Of a stretch of DNA of 64,000 nt, positions 48,738-58,166 are shown one piece after another. The translations under genes and the position numbers were made by a program. Position 1 is the stretch's first letter. The number at the start of each line of letters is the position of its first letter. The notes beneath the pieces were generated by a model. It did no database searches. It worked only from the letters and a program-made list of their open reading frames with translations, and was not told the origin of the DNA. The DNA is from Thalassomonas viridans (GTDB taxonomy: Bacteria > Pseudomonadota > Gammaproteobacteria > Enterobacterales > Alteromonadaceae), in contig NZ_CP059733.1 of NCBI RefSeq assembly GCF_000948985.2, forward strand, positions 2,976,001 through 3,040,000, read 5' to 3'.

Positions 48738-49388
48738 TTAAACCTCCAGGGCCAGTTTCCCGACGATTAGGCTATCAATGTTATCCCTGGCGCCGTTCTT
48801 GGCCCTGGCGGCGCTTTCATCTCCCATGGCAACCCCTTGTACCGGCACCAGGCTGATATCTGTGATGCCGATAAAGTTTAGAATATGCTTGAGGTAAGGG
48901 CTCTGGAAGTCCATGGGAACAGCATGCTCTTGCTGGAAATCCATGCCGGCGCTGGCAATGATCACCGCCTGTTTACCGGTAAGCAGTCCTTGCGGGCCAT
49001 TTTCGCTGTAGCTAAAGGTGAGTCCCATACGGCAAATCTGATCTACATAGCTTTTTAGCAGGGAAGTGATCGAAAAATTATGCATGGCGGAAGCGAATAT
49101 CAGGATATCTGCATCTTTGAGTTCCTGGATCAGTTCAAGAGACGGCTGCACCAGTTGCTGTTGGGCATGGGTTAACTGCTCCGCCGGCGTATAAAACGCC
49201 TGTAGCATAGGGCCGTCAAGTACCGGGGGCGGTGTTTGTGCCAGGTCGCGAATAGTAAATGTATAGTTTTGCTCACTACCACTAAGCTGCTGTTGCAGGT
49301 AAGCGGCAATTTCGTTTGAGATTGAATGTTCTCCTGCCGGGCTGGATTTGATAATCAGGACTTTTTGGGCTGTGGTTTGTGTGGTCAT
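48738..49388 (-). CDS. azoR: FMN-dependent NADH-azoreductase
   Basis: 216 residues from the ATG at 49388 with AAGG upstream; the frame is open 25 codons further. Flavodoxin-like fold: VLIIKSSPAGEHSISNEIAA, FASAMHNFSITSLLKSYVDQ and FSYSENGPQGLLTGKQAVII match AzoR. It is a quinone/azo-compound reductase. It is divergent from a LysR regulator that probably controls it. Confidence 0.93.
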   Translation of the reverse strand: MTTQTTAQKVLIIKSSPAGEHSISNEIAAYLQQQLSGSEQNYTFTIRDLAQTPPPVLDGPMLQAFYTPAEQLTHAQQQLVQPSLELIQELKDADILIFASAMHNFSITSLLKSYVDQICRMGLTFSYSENGPQGLLTGKQAVIIASAGMDFQQEHAVPMDFQSPYLKHILNFIGITDISLVPVQGVAMGDESAARAKNGARDNIDSLIVGKLALEV

Positions 49389-49531
49389 CGGGTTACCTTC
49401 ATCTGTCTGTTTTGGCGGCATGATAGCGGTAGGTGAAGACGGGAAACACAGGCGCTCAAACAAATCACATTTGTCTTTATGACAAAAATAACTAAAAATA
49501 AGCGCAGTTTTAAGTTGGTTTTGGAGCTATT

Positions 49532-50458
49532 GTGGATAAAATTCGCGCTTTACAGTATTTCAAGCGGGCTGCCGAGCTGAACAGTTTTAGCCTGGCCGCC
49601 AAGGAATTTGACGTACCGCCGTCGTCGGTTTCCAGACGGGTGAAAGATCTCGAACAGGTGCTGGGCTTTGAGCTGCTCAAGCGCAGCACCCGCCATGTCA
49701 GCACTACAGAGCTGGGACAGGTGTATTACCAGATGATCACCGAAGTGCTGCAAAAGCTTAACGAGGCGGACGAGCTGGTTTCGCACCGTATGGGGGTGAT
49801 AGAAGGCAAAATCAGGATCAGTGCCTTGCCGGGGTATGGCGCCAGAGTGCTTGCCCCGGTACTGCGCCGGTTTCGTCAGCAATATCCGGGGATCACCCTG
49901 GAGTTAAACTATTCGGACCAGGTGGTGCTGTTAGGGCAGGATGCGGTGGATATTGCCATACGGGTCGGCGCGGTGGTCGAAGAGCGGGTTATCGCCAGGC
50001 ATTTGACTCGCAGCAGCTTTAAGCTGGTGGCAACGCCGGAATTACTGGCACAGTTACAGGCAACTTACGGCAAGGAAAAGCTTGGCTTTGAGGAACTGAA
50101 AACCTGTCCCTGCATACAAATCCGCAGTCCCAGGGGGCTGATAGACTGGTGGCAGCAAGAGGATGATGACTGGCAGAAAATTCCTATTAGCCCTGTGCTG
50201 ACTTGTAACGACAGCGAAACCATCTTAGATGCAGTGCTGGCGGGTGAGGGGCTGTTAATCAGTGCTTTGTGGGAGGTTCAGGAGGCGTTGGCGTCCGGAG
50301 AGCTGGTGGAAGTGCCGACGGAAAAACCTGTCAGTTACGGTAAAATACCGGAGGTAGATTTGTTTATCCTGTACCAGCAGGGCAAATACCAGATTCCGAA
50401 AATCAAACATTGTGTGGATTTTCTTATCAGGCACTTAGGGGATAAGCCGCCGGTTTGA
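49532..50458 (+). CDS. LysR family transcriptional regulator
   Basis: 308 residues from a GTG start with GGAG seven bases upstream. The N-terminal winged HTH is FKRAAELNSFSLAAKEFDVP then SSVSRRVKDLEQVLGFELL. The C-terminus is a two-lobe periplasmic-binding-protein-like effector domain (about 90-300, RISALPGYGARVLAPVLRRF). It is of the subgroup commonly divergent from oxidoreductases; the shared 143-bp gap with azoR supports local control. Confidence 0.92.
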   Translation: MDKIRALQYFKRAAELNSFSLAAKEFDVPPSSVSRRVKDLEQVLGFELLKRSTRHVSTTELGQVYYQMITEVLQKLNEADELVSHRMGVIEGKIRISALPGYGARVLAPVLRRFRQQYPGITLELNYSDQVVLLGQDAVDIAIRVGAVVEERVIARHLTRSSFKLVATPELLAQLQATYGKEKLGFEELKTCPCIQIRSPRGLIDWWQQEDDDWQKIPISPVLTCNDSETILDAVLAGEGLLISALWEVQEALASGELVEVPTEKPVSYGKIPEVDLFILYQQGKYQIPKIKHCVDFLIRHLGDKPPV

Positions 50459-50594
50459 TGCCTGTTGCCACTGCTGGCATTTCAGGTAAAACCGGCGAAA
50501 ATAAAAAATTCACAACGCCCGACGGCCTGGTTGTCTTGGTTGGGTGAACAAGCAGCAACACGTTGTGAATAAAGCCTTTATTGGCGTTGAAAAA

Positions 50595-51161
50595 TTAGTG
50601 TACGCCGTTATTTTTCAAGTAGCTGCTGTAATGTTTATCGGTGCCGTTGATATGGTTGATCAGCCATGCCTGTAAAAAGCCGCTGATTTCATCCAGTGCC
50701 TGGTGTCCCTGCCGGTTGTATTTTTCTACAAACATTTCCACTTCCTTGATCATGGCCTGGTGCTGTTGTTTATGGGCATCAAAGTCCGGGTAGTCAAAAC
50801 TTTCCATCAACTTTTCTTCGCGGGCAAAGTGGTACTTGGTGTAATCGATTAAATCGTTCAGGGCCTGGCGCTCGTAAACTTCACTCATGGCGTAATCGTA
50901 AGCCGTGGTGAACTGGTTTAGCAGGGCGATAAGTTTCTTGTGGTCGTTGTCCAGGCTCTCGATGCCGACGCTGTATTCCTCTTTCCAGGGAATGGTATTT
51001 TCCTTATGAGTACGTTTGTAAATCATCGGCATCATCAGCAAGACCCCGATCAGGATCCAGGACACCGGATTGTTAAAGCCAAACAAGAAGCCAAGAAATA
51101 TTGCAACGATTAGAAGTCCAATAATTGCGGCGTATATCAGCGATTTAGAGTGGCTGGTCAT
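50595..51161 (-). CDS. Membrane-anchored bacteriohemerythrin
   Basis: 188 residues. Two N-terminal membrane helices (about 8-28 and 31-48) are followed by a hemerythrin domain with the iron-ligand pattern SLDNDHKKLI, YHFAREEKLM, FDAHKQQHQAMI and INHINGTDKHY. It binds O2 or possibly NO at a diiron site. Its location between the two nir transcription units, beside an FNR/DNR-like site, suggests an NO- or O2-handling role during nitrite respiration. Confidence 0.9.
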   Translation of the reverse strand: MTSHSKSLIYAAIIGLLIVAIFLGFLFGFNNPVSWILIGVLLMMPMIYKRTHKENTIPWKEEYSVGIESLDNDHKKLIALLNQFTTAYDYAMSEVYERQALNDLIDYTKYHFAREEKLMESFDYPDFDAHKQQHQAMIKEVEMFVEKYNRQGHQALDEISGFLQAWLINHINGTDKHYSSYLKNNGVH

Positions 51162-51245
51162 ATTATTTTTCCTGCTCAGTAAAAGGTTCTTTCTTTGCCA
51201 TGGTAAACCTAAATTTGGTTAAAGAGAGGTTAATAAGTTTGTTTT

Positions 51246-51259
51246 TTGCGCCAGATCAA
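51246..51259. promoter_or_regulatory. FNR/DNR-like half-conserved box
   Basis: TTGCGccagATCAA has a perfect right half-site and a partly matching left one. It lies 85 bases upstream of the leftward hemerythrin gene. Confidence 0.5.
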
Positions 51260-51294
51260 ATTCTTTTTTAAATAAAAACGCATTTTTTTAAAGC

Positions 51295-51308
51295 TTGATC
51301 TGAGTCAG
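51295..51308 (+). promoter_or_regulatory. FNR/DNR-like box upstream of nirS
   Basis: TTGATctgaGTCAG matches TTGAT-N4-GTCAA-type sites with one terminal mismatch, about 296 bases before the nirS ATG. The long distance implies either a long 5' leader or a role for the hemerythrin promoter as well. Confidence 0.6.
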
Positions 51309-51603
51309 GTTTTCAAAGTGAATTTTGCCTGATAGTGGCCGCCATCAAGGCGAAGGTCTAAGGAGAAAATCAGGCAAGAAAACTCGTTAATGAACACATT
51401 CACTTAGGGTGAATGATTAAAGCAGGCATCCATGTACGGGCAGCTTGAGAGCAAGAATGGTGTTAGCTGCTGGTATTGAAATTATCGAGGGGGATTATTG
51501 AGTGAATAAGGTTTATAACCGAAATGATCGCTGCGGTAACCGGATGTTTGGAAAATTTGTGAGCATGTAAATTTAATTGAAAATACTATCTGGAGTGTTA
51601 CCG

Positions 51604-53232
51604 ATGAAAAAAATAAAATACGGTCTGTCAGTACTCGGACTTGCAGTGGGTATGGCCACTGGCGGTGTTAGTATGTCTGTTACTGCGGCTAAACCTACCT
51701 TATCTGAAGAAGACTTCAAAAAAGCTGAGCTGCATTATTTTCAGCGTTGTGCCGGTTGTCACGGTGTTACCCGTAAGGGGGCAACAGGTAAAAACCTCGA
51801 ACCTGAAAATATGCTGAAAAAAGGGCAGAAACGCCTGGAAAAAATCATTAGCTTAGGCACAGAAGGGGGCATGAATAACTTTGATGACCTCTTAAGCAAA
51901 AAGGAAATTGCCAACTTAGCCACCTTTATTCAAATGGAACCGCCGGTGCCGCCGGAAATGACCCTGAGCCAGATGCGTGAGCATACCAAGGAATATGTGG
52001 CGCCGAAAGATTACCCAACCAAGCCCAAGCATAACCGCAACTGGCAGAACTTCTTTGTGGTAATCGAGCGTGATGCCGGTAAAGCTGCGATTGTTGATGG
52101 TGATACTAAAGAAATCATCGCCCATATCAATACCGGTTATGCGGTACACGTAATCAAAGGTACCGAGCATCATAAAAAAGATCATGTCGATGATGTCGGC
52201 CGTTTCTGGTATACCATAGGCCGTGACGGTAAAGTCAACAAGATCGATTTATGGCAAACTCCTGACAAGATGTTAGTGGCTGAAACCAAAATGGCTTATG
52301 ACGCCCGTGATATCGCGGTATCTGGTGACGGCAAATACGTGATTGCCGGCGGTTACTGGCCTTCGCATTTCGTTATTATGGATGCGGTAACCCTGAACCC
52401 GTTAAAAGTGGTTTCTACCCGCGGTTACAACACCAAAGGCGATTACGTTAACGAAGCCCGTGTAGCGGCGATTTACACCACGCCTAACGAGTCTACCTTT
52501 ATGGTTGCGGTTAAAGAGCTGGGTCAGATGTGGCAGGTGGACTACACCGACATCGACAACCTGCGTATCGACCATATCGATTCGTCAGAATTCCTGCATG
52601 ACGGTTTCTTCGACCCCAGCGGCCGTTACTTCCAGATTGCGGCGAACGCCTCGAACAAAATGGTGGTGGTTGACACCAAGACCCGTAAGCTAGAGTCCAT
52701 GATCGATGTTGATTCTCTGCCTCACCCTGGCCCAGGCGCTAACTGGATTGACGAAGAGTGTGGTCCTGTAGGCGGTACTACCCACTTAGGAACCGGCCTG
52801 GTTTCTGTATGGGGTAACGATCCGATCGGCCACCCGGACAAAGCCTGGAAACTTTGTTATGAAGTGGAAACCGACGGCCCCGGCGCCTTTATCCGTACCC
52901 ACGAAACTTCCCAGTACGTTTGGGCGGATCAGCTGAAACATCCTGAGCCGGAAATTCAGCAATCGGTACAGGTTTTCGACAAGAAAACCCATGAGATTGT
53001 GAAAACTATCCGGGTAACGGAAGAGCCGGGCAAAGCGGCCCTGCACATGGAGTTCAACGATGATGGCTCTGAGGTTTGGGTGTCGGTATGGAACCGTAAA
53101 GACGCCAAGAACCCAAGCGGTGAAATCGTGGTATATGATGCCAAGACGCTTAAAGAGAAGCATCGCATTAAAGGCCTGACCACACCAACAGGTAAATTTA
53201 ATGTTTACAACCGTATCCATCATAAAACCTAA
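51604..53232 (+). CDS. nirS: NirS, cytochrome cd1 nitrite reductase
   Basis: 542 residues from the ATG at 51604 with GGAG upstream. Signal peptide to about residue 28; the heme c site is CAGCH at 49-53. The C-terminal eight-bladed d1 propeller includes the active-site histidine region LPHPGPGANWIDEECG and the terminal GKFNVYNRIHH. It reduces nitrite to NO in the periplasm. It is followed by a hairpin and a NirT-like gene and divergent from the heme d1 operon over 3 kb. Confidence 0.97.
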   Translation: MKKIKYGLSVLGLAVGMATGGVSMSVTAAKPTLSEEDFKKAELHYFQRCAGCHGVTRKGATGKNLEPENMLKKGQKRLEKIISLGTEGGMNNFDDLLSKKEIANLATFIQMEPPVPPEMTLSQMREHTKEYVAPKDYPTKPKHNRNWQNFFVVIERDAGKAAIVDGDTKEIIAHINTGYAVHVIKGTEHHKKDHVDDVGRFWYTIGRDGKVNKIDLWQTPDKMLVAETKMAYDARDIAVSGDGKYVIAGGYWPSHFVIMDAVTLNPLKVVSTRGYNTKGDYVNEARVAAIYTTPNESTFMVAVKELGQMWQVDYTDIDNLRIDHIDSSEFLHDGFFDPSGRYFQIAANASNKMVVVDTKTRKLESMIDVDSLPHPGPGANWIDEECGPVGGTTHLGTGLVSVWGNDPIGHPDKAWKLCYEVETDGPGAFIRTHETSQYVWADQLKHPEPEIQQSVQVFDKKTHEIVKTIRVTEEPGKAALHMEFNDDGSEVWVSVWNRKDAKNPSGEIVVYDAKTLKEKHRIKGLTTPTGKFNVYNRIHHKT

Positions 53233-53259
53233 CCTTTCCCGGTAAAGGCAAATGAAGTT

Positions 53260-53284
53260 GCGGACATGGGCGAGCCATGTCCGC
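53260..53284 (+). terminator. Hairpin between nirS and nirT
   Basis: Perfect 10-bp stem GCGGACATGG/CCATGTCCGC (53260-53269 with 53275-53284), 5-base loop, then cgtcttttc. It could attenuate readthrough or protect the nirS message 3' end, giving more NirS than NirT. It also argues that the downstream gene starts at 53312 and not inside the hairpin at 53252. Confidence 0.7.
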
Positions 53285-53311
53285 CGTCTTTTCATAAGAA
53301 CGAGTTACATT

Positions 53312-55108
53312 ATGGTTTTAAAAACATTTAGCAAACCTGGCTTCTGGTCCCGTCGCCTGATGCTAGGTACAACCGTTGCCGGTGCTGTGGTCTTTTTTGT
53401 GGTAGGTATCATCTTTTGGGGTGGATTTAACACGGCCATGGAGGCGACCAATAATTTAGAATTCTGTATCGGTTGCCACGAAATGGAATCAACTGTTTAT
53501 CAGGAATATACGCCTAGTATCCATTACTCCAACCGAACCGGCGTCCGGGCCGGCTGTCCTGATTGCCACGTACCCGACCCCTGGATCCACAAAATGGTCC
53601 GTAAAATCCAGGCCTCCAAAGAACTCTTTCATTGGATGCTGGGCACATACGACACCAAAGAAAAATTCGACGCCCACAGGATAACCATGGCGAAAAGCGT
53701 GTGGCAGACCATGAAAGACACCGACTCCAGGGAATGCCGTAACTGCCATAATCTCGAATCCATGAACCCCGAATTCCAAAAGCCCAGAGCGAGAAAGCAG
53801 CATTTAAATGCCTTTGAAACCGGCCAGACTTGTATCGATTGCCATAAGGGCATAGCGCATCATAACGTTCGGGATCAATTAACCGATGAGGAGCTTGAAG
53901 CCCTGGAAGCGCCTAATCCTGACTTTATTCGCGAAATCCCGCAAATGTATAAAGAAGGCCTGGCCCGGGTGAAAGAAAAAGAAGCAGCCCAGGCCCAAGC
54001 CGAGAAAGCCGAGGCAGAAAGAGCTAAAGCCGAAGTGCAGAAGAAAATTGATATGGCGGTAGCGGCGGCGCTGGCTGACGCATCAGGAACACCTGCGGTA
54101 GGCAACGGCGGGCAAAGCACTGCGGCAACTAGCCAAACGCCAAGCAACATTAATGTTGACTGGGGCAAGTCTTCAGCAAGAGATATTGAGGTATTCTATC
54201 CGGGCACGGCGTCTATCGAGTGGATACTGGGTAGAAACCACGGCGGCAAACGCGCCTTTAGCAAAGGCGATCGTTGTGTAGAGTGCCACGAAGAAGAAAT
54301 TGCCGACATCGGCCAGAATATCGTCTCAGGTGAGAGTGAAAAAGAACTTGAACCTAACCTTATTCCGGGTAAACGCGGCAGCATCAAGGTGAGCATAGAT
54401 GCCACCCATGACGGGGAAAACCTGTACTTGCGCTTTAGCTGGCCTGACGGCGAACATACCCCGGCGCCTTTTGTTGACGGCGGAAAAATGGACCCGGAAA
54501 ATGCCATGAAACTGGCCTTTATGCTGTCAACCGATGACGTGGAATATGCCGACCGTGCCGGTTGTTGGGGCACTTGTCATGCTGACGCCAATACCATGCC
54601 GTTTGCACCGGAAAACAAAGTATTGCTTGGCTCGGAATTAGCCGGCAGATTGAACTTTGACACCGGGGTGAGCAAATACCTTAAAGAAACCCGTACTAAG
54701 CTGGAACTTAAAGGCCGCAGAGGCAAAGCACTGGGAGGCTGGGACAAGTTGAAACCTCAGGCCGATATCGATGCAGCCCAAAACGCCAACCAGTTTATGG
54801 ATCTTGTTCGCTATAAGTCCGGCAGCAAGGCGGTTGAAGACGGACAGATTCTGGCTGAGCGTACCATGCACGGCGGGCAGGGCAGTGAAGTTGAAGCGAC
54901 CCTTAACGGCGGTATCTGGTCTGTAGTGGTTAAACGTAAACTGGTTTCAGACAAGCCGGGAGACGTGAACATAGAACCGGGCAAACTTTATAACTTCGGC
55001 TTTGCCATTCATGATGACTACACCAGTGCGCGTTATCACCATGTTTCTTTCGGTTATAAAATTGGCCTGGACAACAGTGATGCCGAGATTAACGCTATTA
55101 AGCAATAG
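53312..55108 (+). CDS. nirT: NirT-type tetraheme quinol dehydrogenase fused to a C-terminal heme-binding domain
   Basis: 598 residues. There is one N-terminal membrane anchor (about 16-37). A NapC/NirT domain carries four CXXCH sites at about 52, 82, 142 and 174. It passes electrons from quinol to periplasmic acceptors such as NirS. An Ala/Glu/Lys-rich coiled linker (about 215-255) connects to a C-terminal region (about 285-598) with a fifth CXXCH (CVECH, 322) and an unusual C-X3-C-H (CWGTCH, 418), resembling the ethylbenzene-dehydrogenase-related heme domain. Ordinary NirT proteins are near 200 residues, so this is a fusion. Confidence 0.88.
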   Translation: MVLKTFSKPGFWSRRLMLGTTVAGAVVFFVVGIIFWGGFNTAMEATNNLEFCIGCHEMESTVYQEYTPSIHYSNRTGVRAGCPDCHVPDPWIHKMVRKIQASKELFHWMLGTYDTKEKFDAHRITMAKSVWQTMKDTDSRECRNCHNLESMNPEFQKPRARKQHLNAFETGQTCIDCHKGIAHHNVRDQLTDEELEALEAPNPDFIREIPQMYKEGLARVKEKEAAQAQAEKAEAERAKAEVQKKIDMAVAAALADASGTPAVGNGGQSTAATSQTPSNINVDWGKSSARDIEVFYPGTASIEWILGRNHGGKRAFSKGDRCVECHEEEIADIGQNIVSGESEKELEPNLIPGKRGSIKVSIDATHDGENLYLRFSWPDGEHTPAPFVDGGKMDPENAMKLAFMLSTDDVEYADRAGCWGTCHADANTMPFAPENKVLLGSELAGRLNFDTGVSKYLKETRTKLELKGRRGKALGGWDKLKPQADIDAAQNANQFMDLVRYKSGSKAVEDGQILAERTMHGGQGSEVEATLNGGIWSVVVKRKLVSDKPGDVNIEPGKLYNFGFAIHDDYTSARYHHVSFGYKIGLDNSDAEINAIKQ

Positions 55109-55138
55109 CTAGTATGCTGTAGCAAAACGTGTTGATGT

Positions 55139-55164
55139 AAAAGCCCTGGCAACAGGGCTTTTTT
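55139..55164 (+). terminator. Rho-independent terminator after nirT
   Basis: Stem AAAAGCCCTG/CAGGGCTTTT with a 4-base loop ends in six T residues, 30 bases past the stop codon. Confidence 0.88.
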
Positions 55165-55590
55165 ATGCCTGGAGATTGCCGTTTGGGTGATAAATCTGAT
55201 GGTCTGGCACTGTGGCATGTTGATAATGACAAAGTGCGAGGTCTTGCTTATGGCGTGATACATGAATTTTTGTTTCCTTCTGTTGCCAAAACCCTGGCCA
55301 CTTCCCTTACTGTAATTCCCTTTTATTTGCCGTAACGCTTGGTAAAGGCATGATGAGAGGCAAAAGTACCTAAGCCAGATCAATGAATTGTTAAATGATT
55401 GATTAGTGCAGCCCGCCTATGACTCAGGTCAAAGTAGCCTTACTTGCAGTAATGGTATGTTAACCGGCACACAATACTGAAAAATACCGGCTTGTGATTA
55501 AGCAACCGGGTTTTGTAGATGTGAGTGGTGATAAGCAAGTAAAGCTTGTTGATGAAGAAGTACAAACAGCTGAGTATTTAAGGTTGGCCA
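55165..55590. other. Intergenic region upstream of nirN, with FNR/DNR-like box
   Basis: No gene is supported. ATGACtcagGTCAA at 55419-55432 resembles a TTGAC-N4-GTCAA FNR/DNR palindrome with one mismatch, about 160 bases before the nirN ATG. This suggests nirN has its own low-oxygen promoter after the nirT terminator. Confidence 0.55.
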
Positions 55591-57195
55591 ATGAAAATAA
55601 AACGATCGATTTGTAAGATAACAGGTTTTACACTTGCCTTAGTATCCTTAACCATCTCTGCCGCACAAGCAGGCACGTCGAAAGACAATAAGGCTGGCGA
55701 AAAGCTTTATGTCGAACATTGTCAGGCATGCCATGGCGTTGGCCGTTTAGGCGCTATGGGACCGGCGTTATTTCCTGAAAACCTGTCCCGCCTGAGAAAA
55801 AATAAAGCGGTTAAAGTGATTGAAAATGGCCGGGCCGCCACACAAATGCCTGCTTTTAATAAAACCTTAACGCAGGCGGAAATAGCCAGTTTAACGGATT
55901 ATATCTATACTCCGGCAAAAGAATTGCCCCAGTGGAGCCTGGCGGATATTAAGGCTACGAACATCCAGCACTTTGATCAAAGTAAGTTACCTGACAAGCC
56001 GCAGTTTGATGCGGATTTAATGAATTTATTCATTGTGGTTGAATTAGGCGATCACAGCGCCACCTTGCTTAACGGCGACACTTTTGAGCCCATTACCCGC
56101 TTTAAAACCCGTTTCGCCTTGCACGGCGGGCCAAAATATTCGCCCGATGGCCGTTTTGTCTATTTCGCCTCGCGTGACGGCTGGATCAGCAAATATGACA
56201 TTTACAATATGAAAACGGTTAGTGAAGTCAGGGCAGGGATTAATACCCGTAATTTAGCCGTGTCGAGTGACGGTAAATATGCCATTGTTGGTAACTACCT
56301 GCCTCATAATGTCGTGATTTTAGACACGAAAGACTTATCGCCCATCGAAATGATCGAAACAAAAAGCAGCGAAGGTGTCAGCTCCCGTGTCAGCGCCGTA
56401 TACAACGCACCGCCGCGCCATAGTTTTATCGTCGCCCTTAAAGACGTTAAAGAAGTATGGGAAATTCCCTACAGCGATAAAGGTGGCGTTGATGTCTACA
56501 AAGGCTGGGCGCACGATTACAGAAAAGACGGCGGCGAAGGAAAAGTTGAGAACTGGAAAAGCGAAGACAGGTTTCCGGTACGCCGAATTAAAACCCAGGA
56601 TTACTTAGACGACTTTTTCTTTGACCCCGAATATATCAACCTGATAGGTACAGCACGCAACAGCCACAATGGCCAGGTTATCAACATAGATACCAAGAAA
56701 AAAGTGGCCACCATTGAGCTTACCGGCATGCCTCATTTGGGCTCAGGCATTACCTGGGATTATCAGGGGAAAGAAGTTTTTGCTTCTCCAAATATAAAGG
56801 AAGGCAAAGTTACCGTAATTGAAATGGAGAACTGGCAGGTTATCAAGGAAATAAAAACTGAGGGGCCAGGCTTCTTTATGCGTAGCCACAGTAAATCACC
56901 TTACGCCTGGGCTGATGTGTTTTTTGGCCCAAATAAAGAAAAAGTGCATATTATCAAAAAAGACACATTAGAAATCGTTAAAACCATAGCGCCGGCGCCG
57001 GGTAAGACCGCTGCGCATGTTGAATTTACTAAAGACGGAAAATATGTTTTATTGAGTGTTTGGGATAATGACGGTGCGGTAATTGTTTACGATGCCAATA
57101 CGTTAGAGGAAGTAAAGCGTCTGCCGATGAAAAAACCTTCAGGGAAGTATAACGTGTACAACAAAATTAATTATGAGCGGGGCACAAGCCATTAA
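55591..57195 (+). CDS. nirN: NirN, dihydro-heme d1 dehydrogenase
   Basis: 534 residues. Signal peptide to about Ala27; heme c site CQACH at 44-48; cd1-like propeller resembling NirS (HVEFTKDGKYVLLSVWDNDG, GKYNVYNKINYE). Shorter loops and divergence from NirS, with NirS already present, indicate NirN, which oxidises dihydro-heme d1 and hands d1 to NirS in the periplasm. Its stop codon overlaps that of the convergent integron integrase. Confidence 0.88.
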   Translation: MKIKRSICKITGFTLALVSLTISAAQAGTSKDNKAGEKLYVEHCQACHGVGRLGAMGPALFPENLSRLRKNKAVKVIENGRAATQMPAFNKTLTQAEIASLTDYIYTPAKELPQWSLADIKATNIQHFDQSKLPDKPQFDADLMNLFIVVELGDHSATLLNGDTFEPITRFKTRFALHGGPKYSPDGRFVYFASRDGWISKYDIYNMKTVSEVRAGINTRNLAVSSDGKYAIVGNYLPHNVVILDTKDLSPIEMIETKSSEGVSSRVSAVYNAPPRHSFIVALKDVKEVWEIPYSDKGGVDVYKGWAHDYRKDGGEGKVENWKSEDRFPVRRIKTQDYLDDFFFDPEYINLIGTARNSHNGQVINIDTKKKVATIELTGMPHLGSGITWDYQGKEVFASPNIKEGKVTVIEMENWQVIKEIKTEGPGFFMRSHSKSPYAWADVFFGPNKEKVHIIKKDTLEIVKTIAPAPGKTAAHVEFTKDGKYVLLSVWDNDGAVIVYDANTLEEVKRLPMKKPSGKYNVYNKINYERGTSH

Positions 57196-58148
57196 AGCAA
57201 ATCCATGGGGCTAACAGTTCCTGCATAATGTTGCCCTAAAACATGCGTATAGATTTGCGTGGTGCGGAGATCATTATGCCCCAGTAATTCTTGTACTGTA
57301 CGGATATCCCGGCCCTGAAGTAATAGCTGGGTTACAAAAGAATGCCTAAAGGTATGGCAGTTAACTTTTTTATTGATTGCCGACTTTTTTACGGCAGGTT
57401 GTAAAGCCTTTCTGATACCGGTGTCGTGAAGATGGTGGCGACATAACTCTCCAGTGAGTGGGTGAGGGCACAAACTTGAAGAAGGAAAAATGAACATCCA
57501 GCCTGGCGAGCGAAATGCGTTGGGGTATTTTTTACTTAGTGCATTAGGTAGTGATGGACCTATTCCTAGCTGGTTGTCTCTTTGCTGAAGGGCTATAGCT
57601 TGCTCTATGTAACCAGAAAGGGGAGCTGCACACGATTGGGCTAAGAGTGTTTGTCGGTCTTTATTCGCTTTACCGTCTCTAACTGTAAGGGAAAGAGTTT
57701 GCAGGTTGATGTCTTGAACTCTTAATCGCAAACATTCATTTACTCTTAAACCACTACCGTAAAGCATTTTGATAACGAGTTTGGCTTTACCCGACATATG
57801 TAACAGAATACGGCGGACTTCATCACTTGATAGTACTACGGGCAGTTGTCTTTGTTTAGTAGCAAGAGTAAAGTTTAACTCACCAAGCTCTATTCTCATG
57901 ACTTGATGGTAAAGAAATACTAAGGCGTTGAGGGCTACTTTTTGAGTATTTACAGCTGCATGGCCGTTGGTTACCAACCAGCTGAGAAAGTTTTTTACTT
58001 CTGCAGGCCCCATTTCAGATGGGTGTTTTTTATTATTAAATAGAATAAATCTTTTGATCCAATATAGATAACTCTTTTCCGTACGGATACTGTACCCTCT
58101 AAGCCTTATTTCAGCTCTGACAGACTCAAGAAATGGACTGGGTGCCAT
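57192..58148 (-). CDS. intI: IntI, integron integrase (tyrosine recombinase)
   Basis: 318 residues from the ATG at 58148 with GGAG upstream (a GTG at 58163 is possible). SAM-like N-terminal domain; catalytic residues are seen in YGSGLRVNECLRLR (Arg), CHTFRHSF (His/Arg), LGHNDLRTTQIYTHVL (His and the Tyr nucleophile). The extra segment between the Arg and CHTFRHSF, with GWMFIFPSSSLC then HHLHDTGIRKALQPAV, is the IntI-specific insertion absent from XerCD. It catalyses attI x attC recombination. LexA-like control is suggested by the upstream box. Confidence 0.95.
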   Translation of the reverse strand: MAPSPFLESVRAEIRLRGYSIRTEKSYLYWIKRFILFNNKKHPSEMGPAEVKNFLSWLVTNGHAAVNTQKVALNALVFLYHQVMRIELGELNFTLATKQRQLPVVLSSDEVRRILLHMSGKAKLVIKMLYGSGLRVNECLRLRVQDINLQTLSLTVRDGKANKDRQTLLAQSCAAPLSGYIEQAIALQQRDNQLGIGPSLPNALSKKYPNAFRSPGWMFIFPSSSLCPHPLTGELCRHHLHDTGIRKALQPAVKKSAINKKVNCHTFRHSFVTQLLLQGRDIRTVQELLGHNDLRTTQIYTHVLGQHYAGTVSPMDLL

Positions 58149-58166
58149 AGGATTAAGCTCCACAAC

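Noticed and set aside
50508..50580. Inverted repeat ATTCACAACG/CGTTGTGAAT with a 53-base loop between the LysR and hemerythrin genes
   Set aside because: The loop is too long for a simple terminator and no element features flank it.
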